Program-made: the position numbers and the translations under genes | The notes under the pieces: generated by a model | Told to the model about the DNA's origin: nothing | Databases searched by the model: none | Seen by the model: only the letters and a program-made list of their open reading frames with translations | Shown here: positions 21,109 to 32,483 of the stretch, in pieces | How the letters are laid out: the number at the start of each line of letters is the position of its first letter | Numbering within the stretch: the first letter of the stretch is position 1 | From: Cladophialophora immunda | Lineage: Eukaryota; Ascomycota; Eurotiomycetes; Chaetothyriales; Herpotrichiellaceae | Reading direction: 5' to 3' | NCBI RefSeq assembly: GCF_000835495.1 | Contig: NW_015622542.1 | Location: 1,448,485-1,512,484 of the forward strand | DNA: 64,000 bases

Positions 21109-22017
21109 ATGGCCGAGGCCTCCAAAGACCCCTCGTTCGCGAATCGAACAGTCATCGTGACCGGTGCTGGTGGCAGCATAGGCAAACCGCTATGTGTCGC
21201 ATTTGCCAAAGCCGGCGCCAACGTAATCGCCAACGACTACGGTTGCTCCACGGCAGGGCAGGGCTCGTCAAGCGCTCCAGCTGCGCAGGTGGTGGCTGAA
21301 ATTGTGGCCCAAGGACTCTCCGCCGTGGCAGATACGCACGACGTGGCCAGAGATGCGGACAAAATAGTTGCGCTGGCAATTGAACGATTCAAGCGTCTTG
21401 ATATCATCGTCAACAACGCAGGGATCATCACATACGGCCCCGTAGAGGCTCAGGAGCCCGAAGATATCAGACGAGTGTTTGAGGTCAACGCGCTCGGCGC
21501 GATAGCACTCTGTCATTACGCCTGGCCACATATGCAGAAGCAGAAGTACGGGCGCATCATCAATTTCACCTCCGACTCCGTCTTTGGCATGCCTTCCAGT
21601 ACCGGGTATGTGCTGTCCCGCGGTGCCATGCTGGGGGTTACCAAAACGCTAGCTCTGGAGGGACAGCCACACAACATCCTCGTGAATACAATCGGACCGT
21701 CAGCCTATTCACGCATGGTCCTAGACGTGATCCAAGATCTACCGCCGGACCAGCAGGAGGGCTTCAAGAGCACCTTCACCGGCGAGTCCAATATCCCGCC
21801 ACTTCTCGCTCTCGCAAGTGAGGAGAACACATATACCGGCCAGATCTGGAGCTCTGGAAACTATGCGATGGGTCGCACGATCCTTGCAACTGTGAGAGAA
21901 GTTAAAAAGCTTCGTACAGCACGCGACTGCCTCGCAGCGATGACCGAGCTGATGGACAAGGACAGGCCGTGGACAGAACCTCGGAGCATTGAGGAGTTTC
22001 TGGCATTCAGAGCTTGA
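21109..22017 (+). CDS. Atypical SDR, Fox2/17beta-HSD4-like, with altered catalytic motif
   Basis: Intronless 302-residue SDR, longer than classical members and resembling the dehydrogenase domain of peroxisomal multifunctional enzymes. Its opening is VTGAGGSIG, where the third glycine of TGxxxGxG reads Ser. It has IVNNAGI, the serine strand IINFTSDSVFG, and then GYVLSRG, so the catalytic Tyr-x3-Lys is Tyr-x3-Arg. The middle contains an insert rich in Ser, Ala and Gly (about residues 44-62). The C-terminal part WTEPRSIEEFLAFRA lacks the SKL ending expected for a peroxisomal enzyme. The frame is intact, so altered chemistry or a loss of classical activity is possible. It sits between an SDR and a P450 in the cluster. 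Confidence 0.85.
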   Translation: MAEASKDPSFANRTVIVTGAGGSIGKPLCVAFAKAGANVIANDYGCSTAGQGSSSAPAAQVVAEIVAQGLSAVADTHDVARDADKIVALAIERFKRLDIIVNNAGIITYGPVEAQEPEDIRRVFEVNALGAIALCHYAWPHMQKQKYGRIINFTSDSVFGMPSSTGYVLSRGAMLGVTKTLALEGQPHNILVNTIGPSAYSRMVLDVIQDLPPDQQEGFKSTFTGESNIPPLLALASEENTYTGQIWSSGNYAMGRTILATVREVKKLRTARDCLAAMTELMDKDRPWTEPRSIEEFLAFRA

Positions 22018-22619
22018 GCGATGGAAATCGACATGTAGTGATGGAAGATTACATTCGTTATTCAAGATTATATCCACCAGTTCACCCCATACTGCTTGTG
22101 CTCAGGCCTGTTATTGTGTTTGTACTCGATGTCATCGTCGCACCATCGAATCCGACTAGTTATGCAAAGTCGGCACAAAGAATCTTTGGTAACAGGCCAA
22201 TCAGATATAATAATCTGCCAAGGTATTTTTAGATCCATAACTGTGGGCTCACTGAGTCTGGTAAAGATATTGGTCGTTATTCAGACTGACGGTTTCAACG
22301 AGAGGAGATCTTCAATCAAGGTGTGTAGCATTTCGCCGACATGCGGGCAATGCAGGTCAACGCTGAAGCTGGTTCACTCCTGGGGCATAGAAGCTGCCGG
22401 CATAACCACTCCCCGGAGCTCCGAATCCTTGTGTACGAGGAAACAAATGCGGAATTCGGATATCAGGGCTCTGGAGAGGGACGGCCATCACACCTTCGTG
22501 GTTTCGTGTTCGACGTCCATCAGGTTTTCAACTTGGCCGTCCTATTCATTACCACCTCTGGGCGCTACACTTAACATATGGAGTGATCGACTCTTGTTTT
22601 GCAATAGGCCTCGTGCACA
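22018..22619. other. Intergenic region upstream of second P450
   Basis: About 600 nt with no recognised gene. Long open frames crossing into the P450 are off-frame from its exons. It presumably contains the P450 promoter. Confidence 0.4.
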
Positions 22620-24909
22620 ATGGGACTTTACTGGCTCGCGCTCGCCATCCTTGGTGTTGTATCGATTATCAGAGTGCTCCGGTATGGGCGGCGGCCCAAG
22701 GGATATCCCCCGGGTACAGCTGCCCGTCGAATCCCCTGACGCTACAAGGAGTCAACTGACTGAAGTCGACACGCAGGACCTCCGACCTTGCCGCTTATTG
22801 GGAACCTCCATCAGTTCCCCCAGAATGGTATCTTGCATGAGAAATTCAAAGAATGGGCGGACCAATGTCAGGACCCCACGCTCACTTCTCTCACCATTGG
22901 ATTGTCGTAACTCACCGGGCCCAGATGGACCGGTCGTCAGCCTGAAGCTCGGGTCTCAAACGTTGATCCTCCTGAATGATGAAATGGCCGTCAAGGAACT
23001 GCTGGACAGAAGGAGCCAAAATACATCCGCGAGGATGGACATGTTTTTGAGTGAGTTTGGAGGCCACAACCAGATTTTGATGCGGAGGTAAAGGTTGCGC
23101 CTTGCGAAGCCGTCATGGGTTTCTTTGACACTGGCATTTAGCAACGATGAGACCTGGAGACGGCAGCGGAGAATGTATCATCGGAATCTCAACGGTCAAC
23201 AAGCAGACATCTATGTCCCGTATCAGGTAACCCACGCCTTGGACAACCGCGATAGCCGTCCTTCGGTCGTAAGCTAACCTACGAGAGACAAGTCCTTCGA
23301 GTCAACGCAGCTCCTACAGGACTTGCTGAGCAGCCCTGACAAATTCGAAGACCACCTCAAGCGCTACACGACTAGTGTGGGATATACAATTGCTTATGGG
23401 ATGCGCATAAGATCCATCGAAGAGAAAAGGGCCGCGAGAACATTATTCGAGGTGAGGAGAGAAAGCACCAACGTCTCCGGTTGCTTCCATGGCTAATGAA
23501 AATACAAAAGTGGACGGCAGGTCAGGTTCGAGCTGGGATGGGGTTGGCCGTTACCGACTGGTGGCCGTTCCTTCGCTTCATACTCCGACGGCTACCCGCT
23601 GGGGCAATAGCTTTCTTGAAAGAGGTCGAGAGATTGCAACATGTGGAGTCCGATCTGTGGGACGAGCAATACCAGATCTGTCGACACAGAATTGAGTCGG
23701 GCCATGTGAGGCCCAGTACGTGGCTTCCACGATACTTCCTTCGCTATACTACTGCCTCGATCATGTGGAATTTCTAATGTCTATTGTAGGTTTCTGCAGA
23801 GACATGATCGTCACAAACACCGTGAAGGCCGACTTCCTGTCCGAGAAGGAGCTCAAGTTCAATGCCGGCCACGCATGGGCCGGCGCCAGGTGCGCTGCAA
23901 GCCTGTCGCACGAAGCCGGAAACCCACTGACGCAGAGACAGTGACACGCAATTCAACACCCTTTGGTTTTTTGTCAAGGTCCGCGACACGCACACCTCGC
24001 TGTACTACGACACTAATGTCGAACACAGGCCATGATTCTCTACCCTGAGTGCCAGAAAAGAGCCCAGGAAGAGATTGACGGTGTGGTGGGAGGCGACAGA
24101 CTCCCTCAATGGTCTGACTGGCACGCTCTTGGGTACACGCGCAGTGTAATGAAGGAGACTTTGCGGTGTAAGCATGAGGTTGACTAAAGACTCCCACAAG
24201 CCACTCTACTAACCAGTGTATCTAGTCTATCCACCAACCATCACCGGAGGTATGCCCCACGCGGTGACCAAAGACGACATGTATCTGGGATATATCATCC
24301 CAGCGGGCGCCGGGCTGGTCAATAACGTTCGTCAGTCTCGGCCCTTGTCTTTTCTGCAGAGAATAACCGAAGCTCAGGTATGGGCCTTGAACAATCGGGT
24401 TGAAAACCCTCGGAAATTCGACCCTATGCGCCACATCGAGGATTCTCGGGGTACAATGGAGTCGGCCATCCAAGCAGATGCTTCCAAGCGCGACCATTTC
24501 ACCTTCGGTGCTGGTCGTCGCATCTGTCCCGGCACCCACGTCGCGGATCGAGGCCTGTTCATTGCCATGTCAAGACTCCTTTGGGCGTTCGATTTCGAAA
24601 GCGTTGCTGGTGAGGTGCCTGGGCAAGATGATTTCCAACCAGGATTCATCACCTCGCCTGTTCCCTTCAAGTAAGCGTTCTATCCGCAACAGAATCCCAT
24701 CTTCGAGATTTGGGACTTTGACAAAGAGAGCTAAGCTGATCAGCTAACTTTGGTGAATGTTCAGGTGCAAAATCACTGTCCGTAGTGAGGGGAAACGTGC
24801 CCAGATCAATAGCATTTGGGAGCAATCTCGGAGCTTTCTCGACGAGAACGGCGACTATGTCCAGAAGTTCTACGACCGCATGGCTCATGATCAAGCAGTT
24901 ATCGCCTAA
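22620..24909 (+). CDS. Cytochrome P450 monooxygenase (second, about ten exons)
   Basis: Microsomal P450 broken into about ten short exons. ATG 22620 begins an N-terminal anchor (YWLALAILGVVSIIRVL) followed by RRPKGYPPG. Joined exons give PPTLPLIGNLHQFP, DETWRRQRRMYHRN (C-helix), the I-helix AGARDSDTQF created across an intron at about 23892, KETLR (ExxR), and the heme loop FGAGRRICPG followed by HVADRGLF. All consensus residues are present. The last exon carries KITVRSEGKRAQ and ends at TAA 24907-24909. It resembles the first P450 in its proline-rich hinge, heme region and tail, so the two are paralogs with different intron layouts. It should hydroxylate or otherwise oxidise a cluster intermediate at the ER. 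Some inner exon edges are approximate. Confidence 0.9.
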
Positions 24910-25057
24910 GGACCGAATAGGTTTACTACACGATACAAGGGCAAGTCAGTCATGGTCTTCTAGTATAGTCTATCACAATTATAACATGGAAAGTCTCATC
25001 TCTGCGTTTCTGCAATTAAGAAACCACACAGCGTCTCGTCTGTCTTTGCCACATAAA

Positions 25058-28000
25058 TCATGCATAGTGATCACATCTCCTGGCATGTGCCGTATTCCCT
25101 TGCCTGCGAATGGCATTGTAATCGGCGCCACAGATATAGCAAAATTCAAATCCACAGCCAACTAGAGGCAAGAGATACAAGTCAGCAGTAGCTCTTGCAG
25201 TCAACGGGAAGAAGAAGCAAAGAAATGGGATTACGGGACAAACTCACGACCTCTCGCGCTCGAGTGCGCGTCTCTGCCACATACAATATGATCACAGCCT
25301 TCAATCCTCTCGAAGGGCAGCTTGCATTGCGGACACTTCTTCCCCTTTGCCAGCAGGGCTGCTGTAGCCGCCTCCTCTTCCCTCCGTCTTTCGATGCCTT
25401 TTGCCTCTTCGCCCTGGGGGCATGGCTCGTCTCTATGGTTGTCGTACAGCTGATTGCACTGTATACAGGTAAACTCACCGCACACATCACAGGTGAAAAT
25501 GGTCGTGTTCTTGTCTTCGTCTCCTAGCCATGTCGCACCGGTACAGTTGCGCTTCGCACATTTGGCCATATTTTCCCCGCCGCTGAGGAGCATTTGAGCA
25601 AGAGCAGCGTCGTAGATGGCGAATCGTTTACGGTCCGCAAGGACTTGGAGCACCGAGTGGTTGAGCGTTTCTGAGCAATTGGCAGCCCAGCATTTGACTT
25701 TGGCTGAGGGAAATTTATCGCCTCCCTGTGGGAACATCTGCGACTCAAGATGTCCTCGTAGGCAGTCGGTACAGATAATGTCGTCCTCCCACCCATGGTT
25801 CTCCTCACATGACAAGGACAACGCTGCATGAATCGCGTTTCGATCTGGAGGCTTTTCCGCACAAACAGCACAGTCTTTTTCTCTCCAAGCACGACGGCGC
25901 GCCTTCACTTCGGGGATATCGAGGTGTTCTGGCACGTTGATGGCGTCTTCGGGTTGATCTCCCTCAAGAGCATAAAAAGTTCGCTCGAACCCCAATGTTT
26001 CTAGACGCGTAGATAGCTCCACCCGCTCGACGTCGGATAACTCGATTTCCTCTCCTCTTTCGACAAGGCTGAGGATTGAGAACATGAAGCGGTCTCGGCG
26101 AATAAGAGGCAATGCAACCACTTCCGGAGGTAGATAACACAGCAGCGCGTTGAACATCTGATATGGCCATGAACCCATCAGAGCCAGAGACAATAGATTG
26201 GGCTCGCTCGTCCAGAAGCTTATCGGGACCTCGGCATCGCACAGCAGCACCGCCAGTGTCATGTCGAAAAGGTCAGGTGCTGATCCCGATTCCCTGAACC
26301 GTAAGAAAGCTTCGAGCGGCGTAGCTCTAAAGAAATGTTCGGAACCATAGCCTGGTTCGTGGCCTGCCTCGAGAAGTAGCTGCATTGCTTCATGATGCTG
26401 CCAGCAAGTCGAAATGTGCAGACTTCCATCGTCTACTTCGGCACCATTCCAGATCAAGGCCTTCATTGTATCTAGAGACTTCCCGAATGTCGCCAGGAAC
26501 AGTGCAGACCGACCTTCTTCATCTCTTGCATTCGCGTCGGCCCCAGCCTCCATGAGTGTACTGGCCAAGTCAAACTTCTTGCGCTCCAGTGATAATAATA
26601 ATAGCGTGTTCAGCGAACTCTTTCTCAAGGCGAGGCCAGGCGGCTCTGCAGCAAGGCCCACCAAGGAGGGGGCGTCAACCTGCATGACCCTGAGCAGGAA
26701 CTCGATCCGATCATCTAGTTCTTTGAGTTCTGAGTTCATGATGGCGGCAACAAACATTTGCTCCACATCAGTGCGATCGCCATCTGAACAAGGCTGGGAC
26801 GACAGCAAGTGAAGACCTCCTAGCATGAAGAAAAACGTGAACATCAAGCTAGTCCCCGTAGTTGCAATCTTCGGATTCAGCATTGAACCTATCAAGTTGA
26901 CAACATCTGAGGCGTCTAAGTCGAGATTCTGCGCTGTCGACGCAGAAAAATAGATGTTGTATAGGCAAGCCTGGTCTGATGGATTAGGCTCTTGGCCAGC
27001 TTCTTCCCCTGCGGTACTCGAGAATCCTATTCCTTGGTTGAAGAAGAGGCGGTGGAGAGCTAGTAAACGAGTTCGGATATGCGGACGACTGTCGATAACT
27101 AGGGAGGTGATTTGGGGATCGTCGAGGCGACAGACCTGATAGAGTGACACTCCAGCCCCGTTAATGAAACGAGCCCCTTTTTCCAGCAACAGTCGAAGGA
27201 TTGGACCAGGCTTGAGCTTATGGTGGCAAGCCCTGGAAATTGTATCTAGCGCCATATCACGCGCGTCCTGAGGTATATCCATGTCAAGGAGGGCACTCAG
27301 AATAAGCAGCGTATCAGTGGCTGGAAGGCTGAAACGATCTTGTTCTTGTTGCAGATAATCGGCATATGCCTCACTGAATAGTCGTGTTCTTATAGACTGC
27401 TGGTTGCAGTGGCGAATGAGGCCCGGGAAGAGTCGTACATTACCTTGTCTCCAAAGCTGTATCATGCCTTCTCCACTTCTGTACTCGATAGACGCTCCGC
27501 AGTTGATCAAGATTCCGACATGATCTGAGTTGGCAGATCGGATTGCCAACAGTGCGAAAAGAGCTTCGTTGTACCACTCCTTGTCCTGGAAGCCTACTTC
27601 ATGGAGTTGCTCGAACATGGCGCAAATGCTTACCAGATCGCCCTCGTTCGCGGTAAGACGACCTTGAAGTGTTTGGCACACTGCGTGAAATCCAGGTAGT
27701 GACCCGGTATGGGACAGAAGCGTTGCCAACATACCGGGATGATCAAATCCCGCCGCAATTTTCAGGCCCTCGAAGTCGTACGCTTCGATTGATCCACCTT
27801 GATGTACTAGCCCTTGCACCCAGCTTTCCCGGTGGTGCACCACCACCTGAAGTAGAGCGAAGCTAACAGCCCCATCCATGCCAGGACACGTTTTCGAGTA
27901 TGTGATCATCTCTACGAGGGCGCTGTGGCTTCCTAGGATCACTGCAAGCTCAATTAGTGATTGTCCTTGACAAACAAGGGGAGCTCCTGCTGTGCAAAGA

Positions 28001-31000
28001 TGCCGACAAAGGGGTGCTCGGTCTAAACGAATAGCAACCGTAAGGGCGCGGGCAAGTGCTGAAAAGTACTCGGCGTCAAATCCAAGTTCTGGTGTTGGGT
28101 TGACTGGCTGGCGTCCTCTGTAGTCAAACTCTGCGCGATACTGCAGGCACCGTGTACGTTGCCATTGTGCTAGAATGAACACGACAAGAGACTCATTATC
28201 TCTTTCCACGGCTTCCACCAAAGTGACGCCAATCGAAATGCCATCAGCGCCCGCTTTGAGCAATATCTCCATAAGTGCGAGGAAGTTGGCGCTTTGACAT
28301 TGTTGAGTAATATGCTTCCAAAGTATCTCAAGGTCATCATTCGAAAAAGATGTTGCGCTGATCATAGTGGAAATATAGCGGAGGTCCGAGGCATCAATTG
28401 CTTGTCGCAGAGGCAACAATACATCTCCGAGGCGAAGTTTGCAGCGAGACTTAGAGCATAGGAGAATAGCCATTTCCCGGTCTTGTGCATGGCATGCATG
28501 GTTGAAAGTGCGCTGTACGGGCCCAGAGAAGAATTCATCGTCCATCCCTGCCATTGCTTGTGATTCAAGAAGCACTTGGATCGCACGAGGTGCAAGTAGA
28601 GACGTGTCGACTAGGAAGAAGCTAGCAACCATCTCTTGGGGTAGTTGCCGATCAAGAAGCAGCTCAAGAACGAGCCACTGCTGAGAAGCGATGGTCATGT
28701 ACAAACAGGAGCGGAATTCTGGCAGTGTAACTTCAATAGGCTGGGATAGAAGAAATTGTAGGGTAAGGAGCGGCCAGATTTCACCTTCATTGATGGCTTC
28801 GCTGCAATGCTCTAGGTGCCTCTGGAGGAGTCTCGTTGCAAGATGAGTCTCATAGGAATCCCGAAAATATTGGCGAAAGACGACCTTCAAGTTTTCGACG
28901 CTCCTTGTATCTGAGAACTTGAGGGCGTCCTGCGGAAGTGGGGGTAGTTGGACGGATGAGAACATATCTGTTGTCTTCGATTGAGAATCCCGCTCAAGCT
29001 TTCCGATGTAGTTTGCCAAAGGTATGGGGGACGGACTGGTCAGTGGCTTGGATCGTACGATCAAATAGAGTCTACTGAGATCGCAGAAACAAGCTGCTGT
29101 TAGCACAATCTCGGTTAATGTGTTGCTGTCCATTTGCTGTGCCCAATTCAGCCATGCTGATAGTAGATCTACGTCCACTGCACCATGTTCCAGAAACTGG
29201 TGAAAGCATTCAAGTCGTCGATTGCCTTCATGAGCATCACAGAGGGTTTCGGCCACGTCTAGTTTGTTGAACACTAACTTGAGGCACGAAGAGGCCGCGA
29301 GCGAATATTCGTCTTTCCGTTCAATGTGAAGGAGGAGCACGCGGTGCCAGCTTTTGAACCATCCCGTAACAGATTCATGGAGGACTGTTTTGGAGAGGCC
29401 TATTTTGTCGAAGATCGGGGCATCTTTGTGTTCAAAGATGACTGTGAGGGAAACATCATTACAGCAAGCGCCCGACGTGATCAATATGTCGACTAACTCA
29501 GGATCTCTGTGGTATGAATAGTTGCAAAGTTCCCTATTCAGAGCATCATCGAGACATTTACCGGAGAGTCCTCGACTGATAAAAAGCTTCGTGAGCAGTC
29601 GTCGGGGCAAAGTTTCGAGTTGACTGATGCTTGGAAAGGCAGCTTGCAAGCTCTCGAGAGATACAGGACGAGATAGAAGTCTTTGAACAATGAGAACGTG
29701 CCCCAATGAAACAGCTTTGAGAAGGGCGGCGCCATTGTGGTAGTCCACTGAAGCATTTGCGTTGATGAGTGATTCGACCCATTGGACTTGCTGAAGCGAA
29801 ACCGCCGTGACGAGTTCCTTATGCTTCCACACCCCATTAGCTCCCCTCGCAAGGAGACGCCTGAGGATCTTCTGACGCATATCCCTTTGTATTGTGCCCC
29901 GTAAGTGCAAGGTGCGAGCAACCACCCGCTCTTCTCCTTGAATAGGACCGGCAAGGAGGACGTCGAGGACCTTTTCGTCATGATTTTGACATGCGAGAAG
30001 AAGAGTCTCCGCCGGGACAGGAACGCCGTAGGATCCCATGAGCCGTAGTATATCCTCAAGTTGTTCTTGTACACACCGGCAGTAAAAGGATTCAATCTCT
30101 GGACTCGAGTGAAATGTTGGCGACATACCACTCAGGCAGAGTAAAACCTCCACCATGTCTTTAGCCTGCAAGCGATCTGTCGCCGTAGAGTCCAACACAT
30201 GCAAAAACAGGCGATTATCCTTCAAGGGCCATGCAGACGTAGCCGTGGCAATACAGAAAAACATACTCTTGTCAGGGCAACAGATTGCTGCACCGAGAAG
30301 ACTGTCTCGATTCCACGGAGGAGCCGAGTCGCGGAATATTGGATAGTCAGCGATGCTGCGAAGGATGACGTTGACAGCATTTGACAGTCCATTTCGGATA
30401 GCAGCGGCACACAGATTGCAGAAAGTCTCGTACCATAGCTGCCTCGGAGCGCGAAGGATGAGCTGAAGAAGTTGAAGGTCGGTTTCAGCCAGTCGAAGTA
30501 AACAGGCGTGATTCAAACAGTTCGGATCCGCGCCATACTCCAACAAAGCTGCGACGACATGCAGGTTCTGACTGAGGACGGCATATTCAAGAACTGCATT
30601 GACTCCCTCAATCGCGGTGAAAGGAGCAAGGAGTCGGACAAGATTGGTGTTTGCATTCTTCACAGCAGTGACAAGTAGAACATCTGGAAACAGTAGTTGT
30701 AGATTCGACTGTGCGGCATCGAGGAACAGTCTGTCAACGTAAATCTGGGCAACTTCGGCGGAACCGTTTGCCTGAACATGATTATATAGCGCATTCGAAG
30801 TCACAGCCTTATCCGGCCGGCTCAACTTTGATTTTACTCTTCGAAGGAGAGGCTGAGACCCTCTGGCAGCCGATGCTTCTTTCTTGAGGACAGATTCGGC
30901 AAAGGCCTTGTCTTGTTGACTGATGGTTTCGACGCGGAAACGAGGCTGAAGACCGATCCGCTGAAGAGGCGGCTCCTCAACATAAAGCCCGCCTGACAGT

Positions 31001-31032
31001 TGTCGAATCCTTGCAGACTTGTGTGCCAGCAT
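25058..31032 (-). CDS. Ankyrin-repeat RBR E3 ubiquitin-ligase-like giant protein
   Basis: A 1,961-residue protein. One very long exon (25251-31032) joins in frame, after an 89-nt intron (25162-25250), to a short exon 25058-25161. Most of the length is ankyrin-like solenoid, with degenerate repeats such as HVVAALLEYGADPNC, FDLASTLMEAGADANARDEEGRSAL and NGAEVDDGSLHIS. The C-terminus is a RING1-IBR-RING2 module: RING1 from about Cys1721, IBR about 1825-1871, RING2 from about 1900. In RING2, CPQC, EGCDH and the closing CGFEFCYIC with a late His/Cys pair are all present. Cys1913 in EGCDH aligns with the ubiquitin-thioester cysteine of parkin-type ligases. An insert of about 11 residues separates the next two ring cysteines and spans the intron. 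Targets are unknown; it resembles animal ANKIB1 in domain order only. Confidence 0.87.
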
Positions 31033-31769
31033 TGGGCGGTTAAGCCAAAGTCATCAGGATAACCCAGAAAACATGAGATCTAGATGCAGAGAATCAGAGG
31101 TCGGCAACCTTTTGGGCAGTAGGCATGGATAATAGAGGTTTTGATGTGACATCCGCCAGGGGGACCATGGGGGAAAGGCCCAAACGGCCATGATGCGTCG
31201 AGGCGTCTCTAGGCAAGCATTGAGACAGTGGCTGTAGAAACCCAATCAAATGATTCATACACAGAATTTGGGCGCAGGAAGCGAGGCGTGGACAATGGGA
31301 CTCCGAGTCCGTTTCTGCAATGGGGCGTTGCTTTGTGCTAGTCCTGCGGGCGCTACCAATGGCTTTCGTCCTCTGTCGGCCACGCCAAGGGTTCGCACTG
31401 AATCGGAATGCTTCACGTGGCTGGCCCCCAATGCGCTAGGGGTTGGAATCGCCTTCGAAGGCGAAGCGTAGGCAGATTCGTCCTCCTGAAAAGGGTGGTG
31501 AGGCTGTTTCCTCAGTTCTCGCCACAGGGATTATGCCAACTTTCGATCGTGGATGTATATCATGCCAGAATCTGCCCAGACCACTTTCCATCAGTAGATT
31601 TTGGCTTTCGGTATTCGACATATGTTGTGCTAATCTGGAATTGATCTTCGTCAGTAGGTGAGCTCGGGAGGTCGCGCGGCGGAATTGTGCCCGTATTTGC
31701 TTTTGTCAGCCTCTCAACAGTCTGCTAGAAGCAATTATAAGAGATCGGTCATGGCTTTGACCACTGGGG
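31033..31769. other. Intergenic region, no gene recognised
   Basis: About 740 nt between divergent genes, holding the promoter of the ankyrin-RBR gene. Nothing else was recognised. Confidence 0.4.
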
Positions 31770-32483
31770 TTGTGGCAGATACACACTGCTGAGCAAATGA
31801 TGGCGATCCCAAGAAAACAGACATCCCACATCACAGTGTTTAAAAGGACAGCTCCTGCGGCCGTCACCTATGATCTTTCAAGGGCTGACAGTGTGACCAT
31901 CACTGTGCCTGTTTCATCTACTTGGACTTCTGGTCCACACTGGCACGAGACTCATACCGAATTCCTTCAGATCTTGCGAGGACGCGCATTTGTCAGACTT
32001 GGGAATCGATGCGCGGTCTATAGAGCGGAGGATGGCGCAATCGAAGTACCGAGATATACAGTGCATGAATGGCGCCGGATTGCAGGAGATGAGGAGCAAG
32101 AAGACCTCGTGGTCCGTGAATGGACGGTGCCTGAGGACGGTCAAAAGGAAATCTTTTTCCGGATGCTCAACTCGTTTCTGACAGAAACTCATCCCAGCTC
32201 CCTATACACACCGCCCGCCATGATCCCCAAATGGGTCCAGACCCGAATCGAGCACTGGGTTGTGGCATTGCAGTTGTTTTGCATCTTTTGCTCCTGGGAC
32301 AACTGGCCGGTATTGATCGGAGAGGACAATGGATGGGTCAGCTGGGCGGCGACACATTTGGTGTTGAGAGTTTCGTTGGCGATTGGATTTGTGCTTGGGT
32401 TAAGAGGGACATACAGTGCATACGTCAATGACGAGCTGCTACGTCGAGCCACACGGGTGAATGGCACTCAGAAGACAAGATGA
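31770..32483 (+). CDS. Cupin-domain protein with hydrophobic C-terminal half
   Basis: Single-exon protein of up to 237 residues (ATG 31770; an ATG at 31797 or 31800 is equally plausible). The N-terminal half is a small-barrel cupin with motif 1 intact: HWH, four residues, Glu, six residues, Gly (HWHETHTEFLQILRG). Motif 2 is YTVHEW. These residues bind one metal ion in active cupins. The C-terminal half has a helix-forming WVQTRIEHWVVALQLFCIFC and a likely transmembrane stretch LVLRVSLAIGFVLGLRG, so the cupin may be membrane-tethered. Related fungal proteins are uncharacterised. No link to the neighbouring cluster is shown by the sequence, although it lies near it. Confidence 0.75.
   Translation: MWQIHTAEQMMAIPRKQTSHITVFKRTAPAAVTYDLSRADSVTITVPVSSTWTSGPHWHETHTEFLQILRGRAFVRLGNRCAVYRAEDGAIEVPRYTVHEWRRIAGDEEQEDLVVREWTVPEDGQKEIFFRMLNSFLTETHPSSLYTPPAMIPKWVQTRIEHWVVALQLFCIFCSWDNWPVLIGEDNGWVSWAATHLVLRVSLAIGFVLGLRGTYSAYVNDELLRRATRVNGTQKTR

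Noticed and set aside
22096..23091. 331-codon plus-strand frame
   Set aside because: It crosses the P450 promoter, start and two introns in the wrong phase; the conserved P450 segments lie in other frames.
1..25000. A known sterol-derived antibiotic (helvolic-acid-type) cluster, suggested by the KSTD-like enzyme
   Set aside because: No oxidosqualene cyclase or acyltransferase is present, and EthD and SRPBCC proteins are not expected there.
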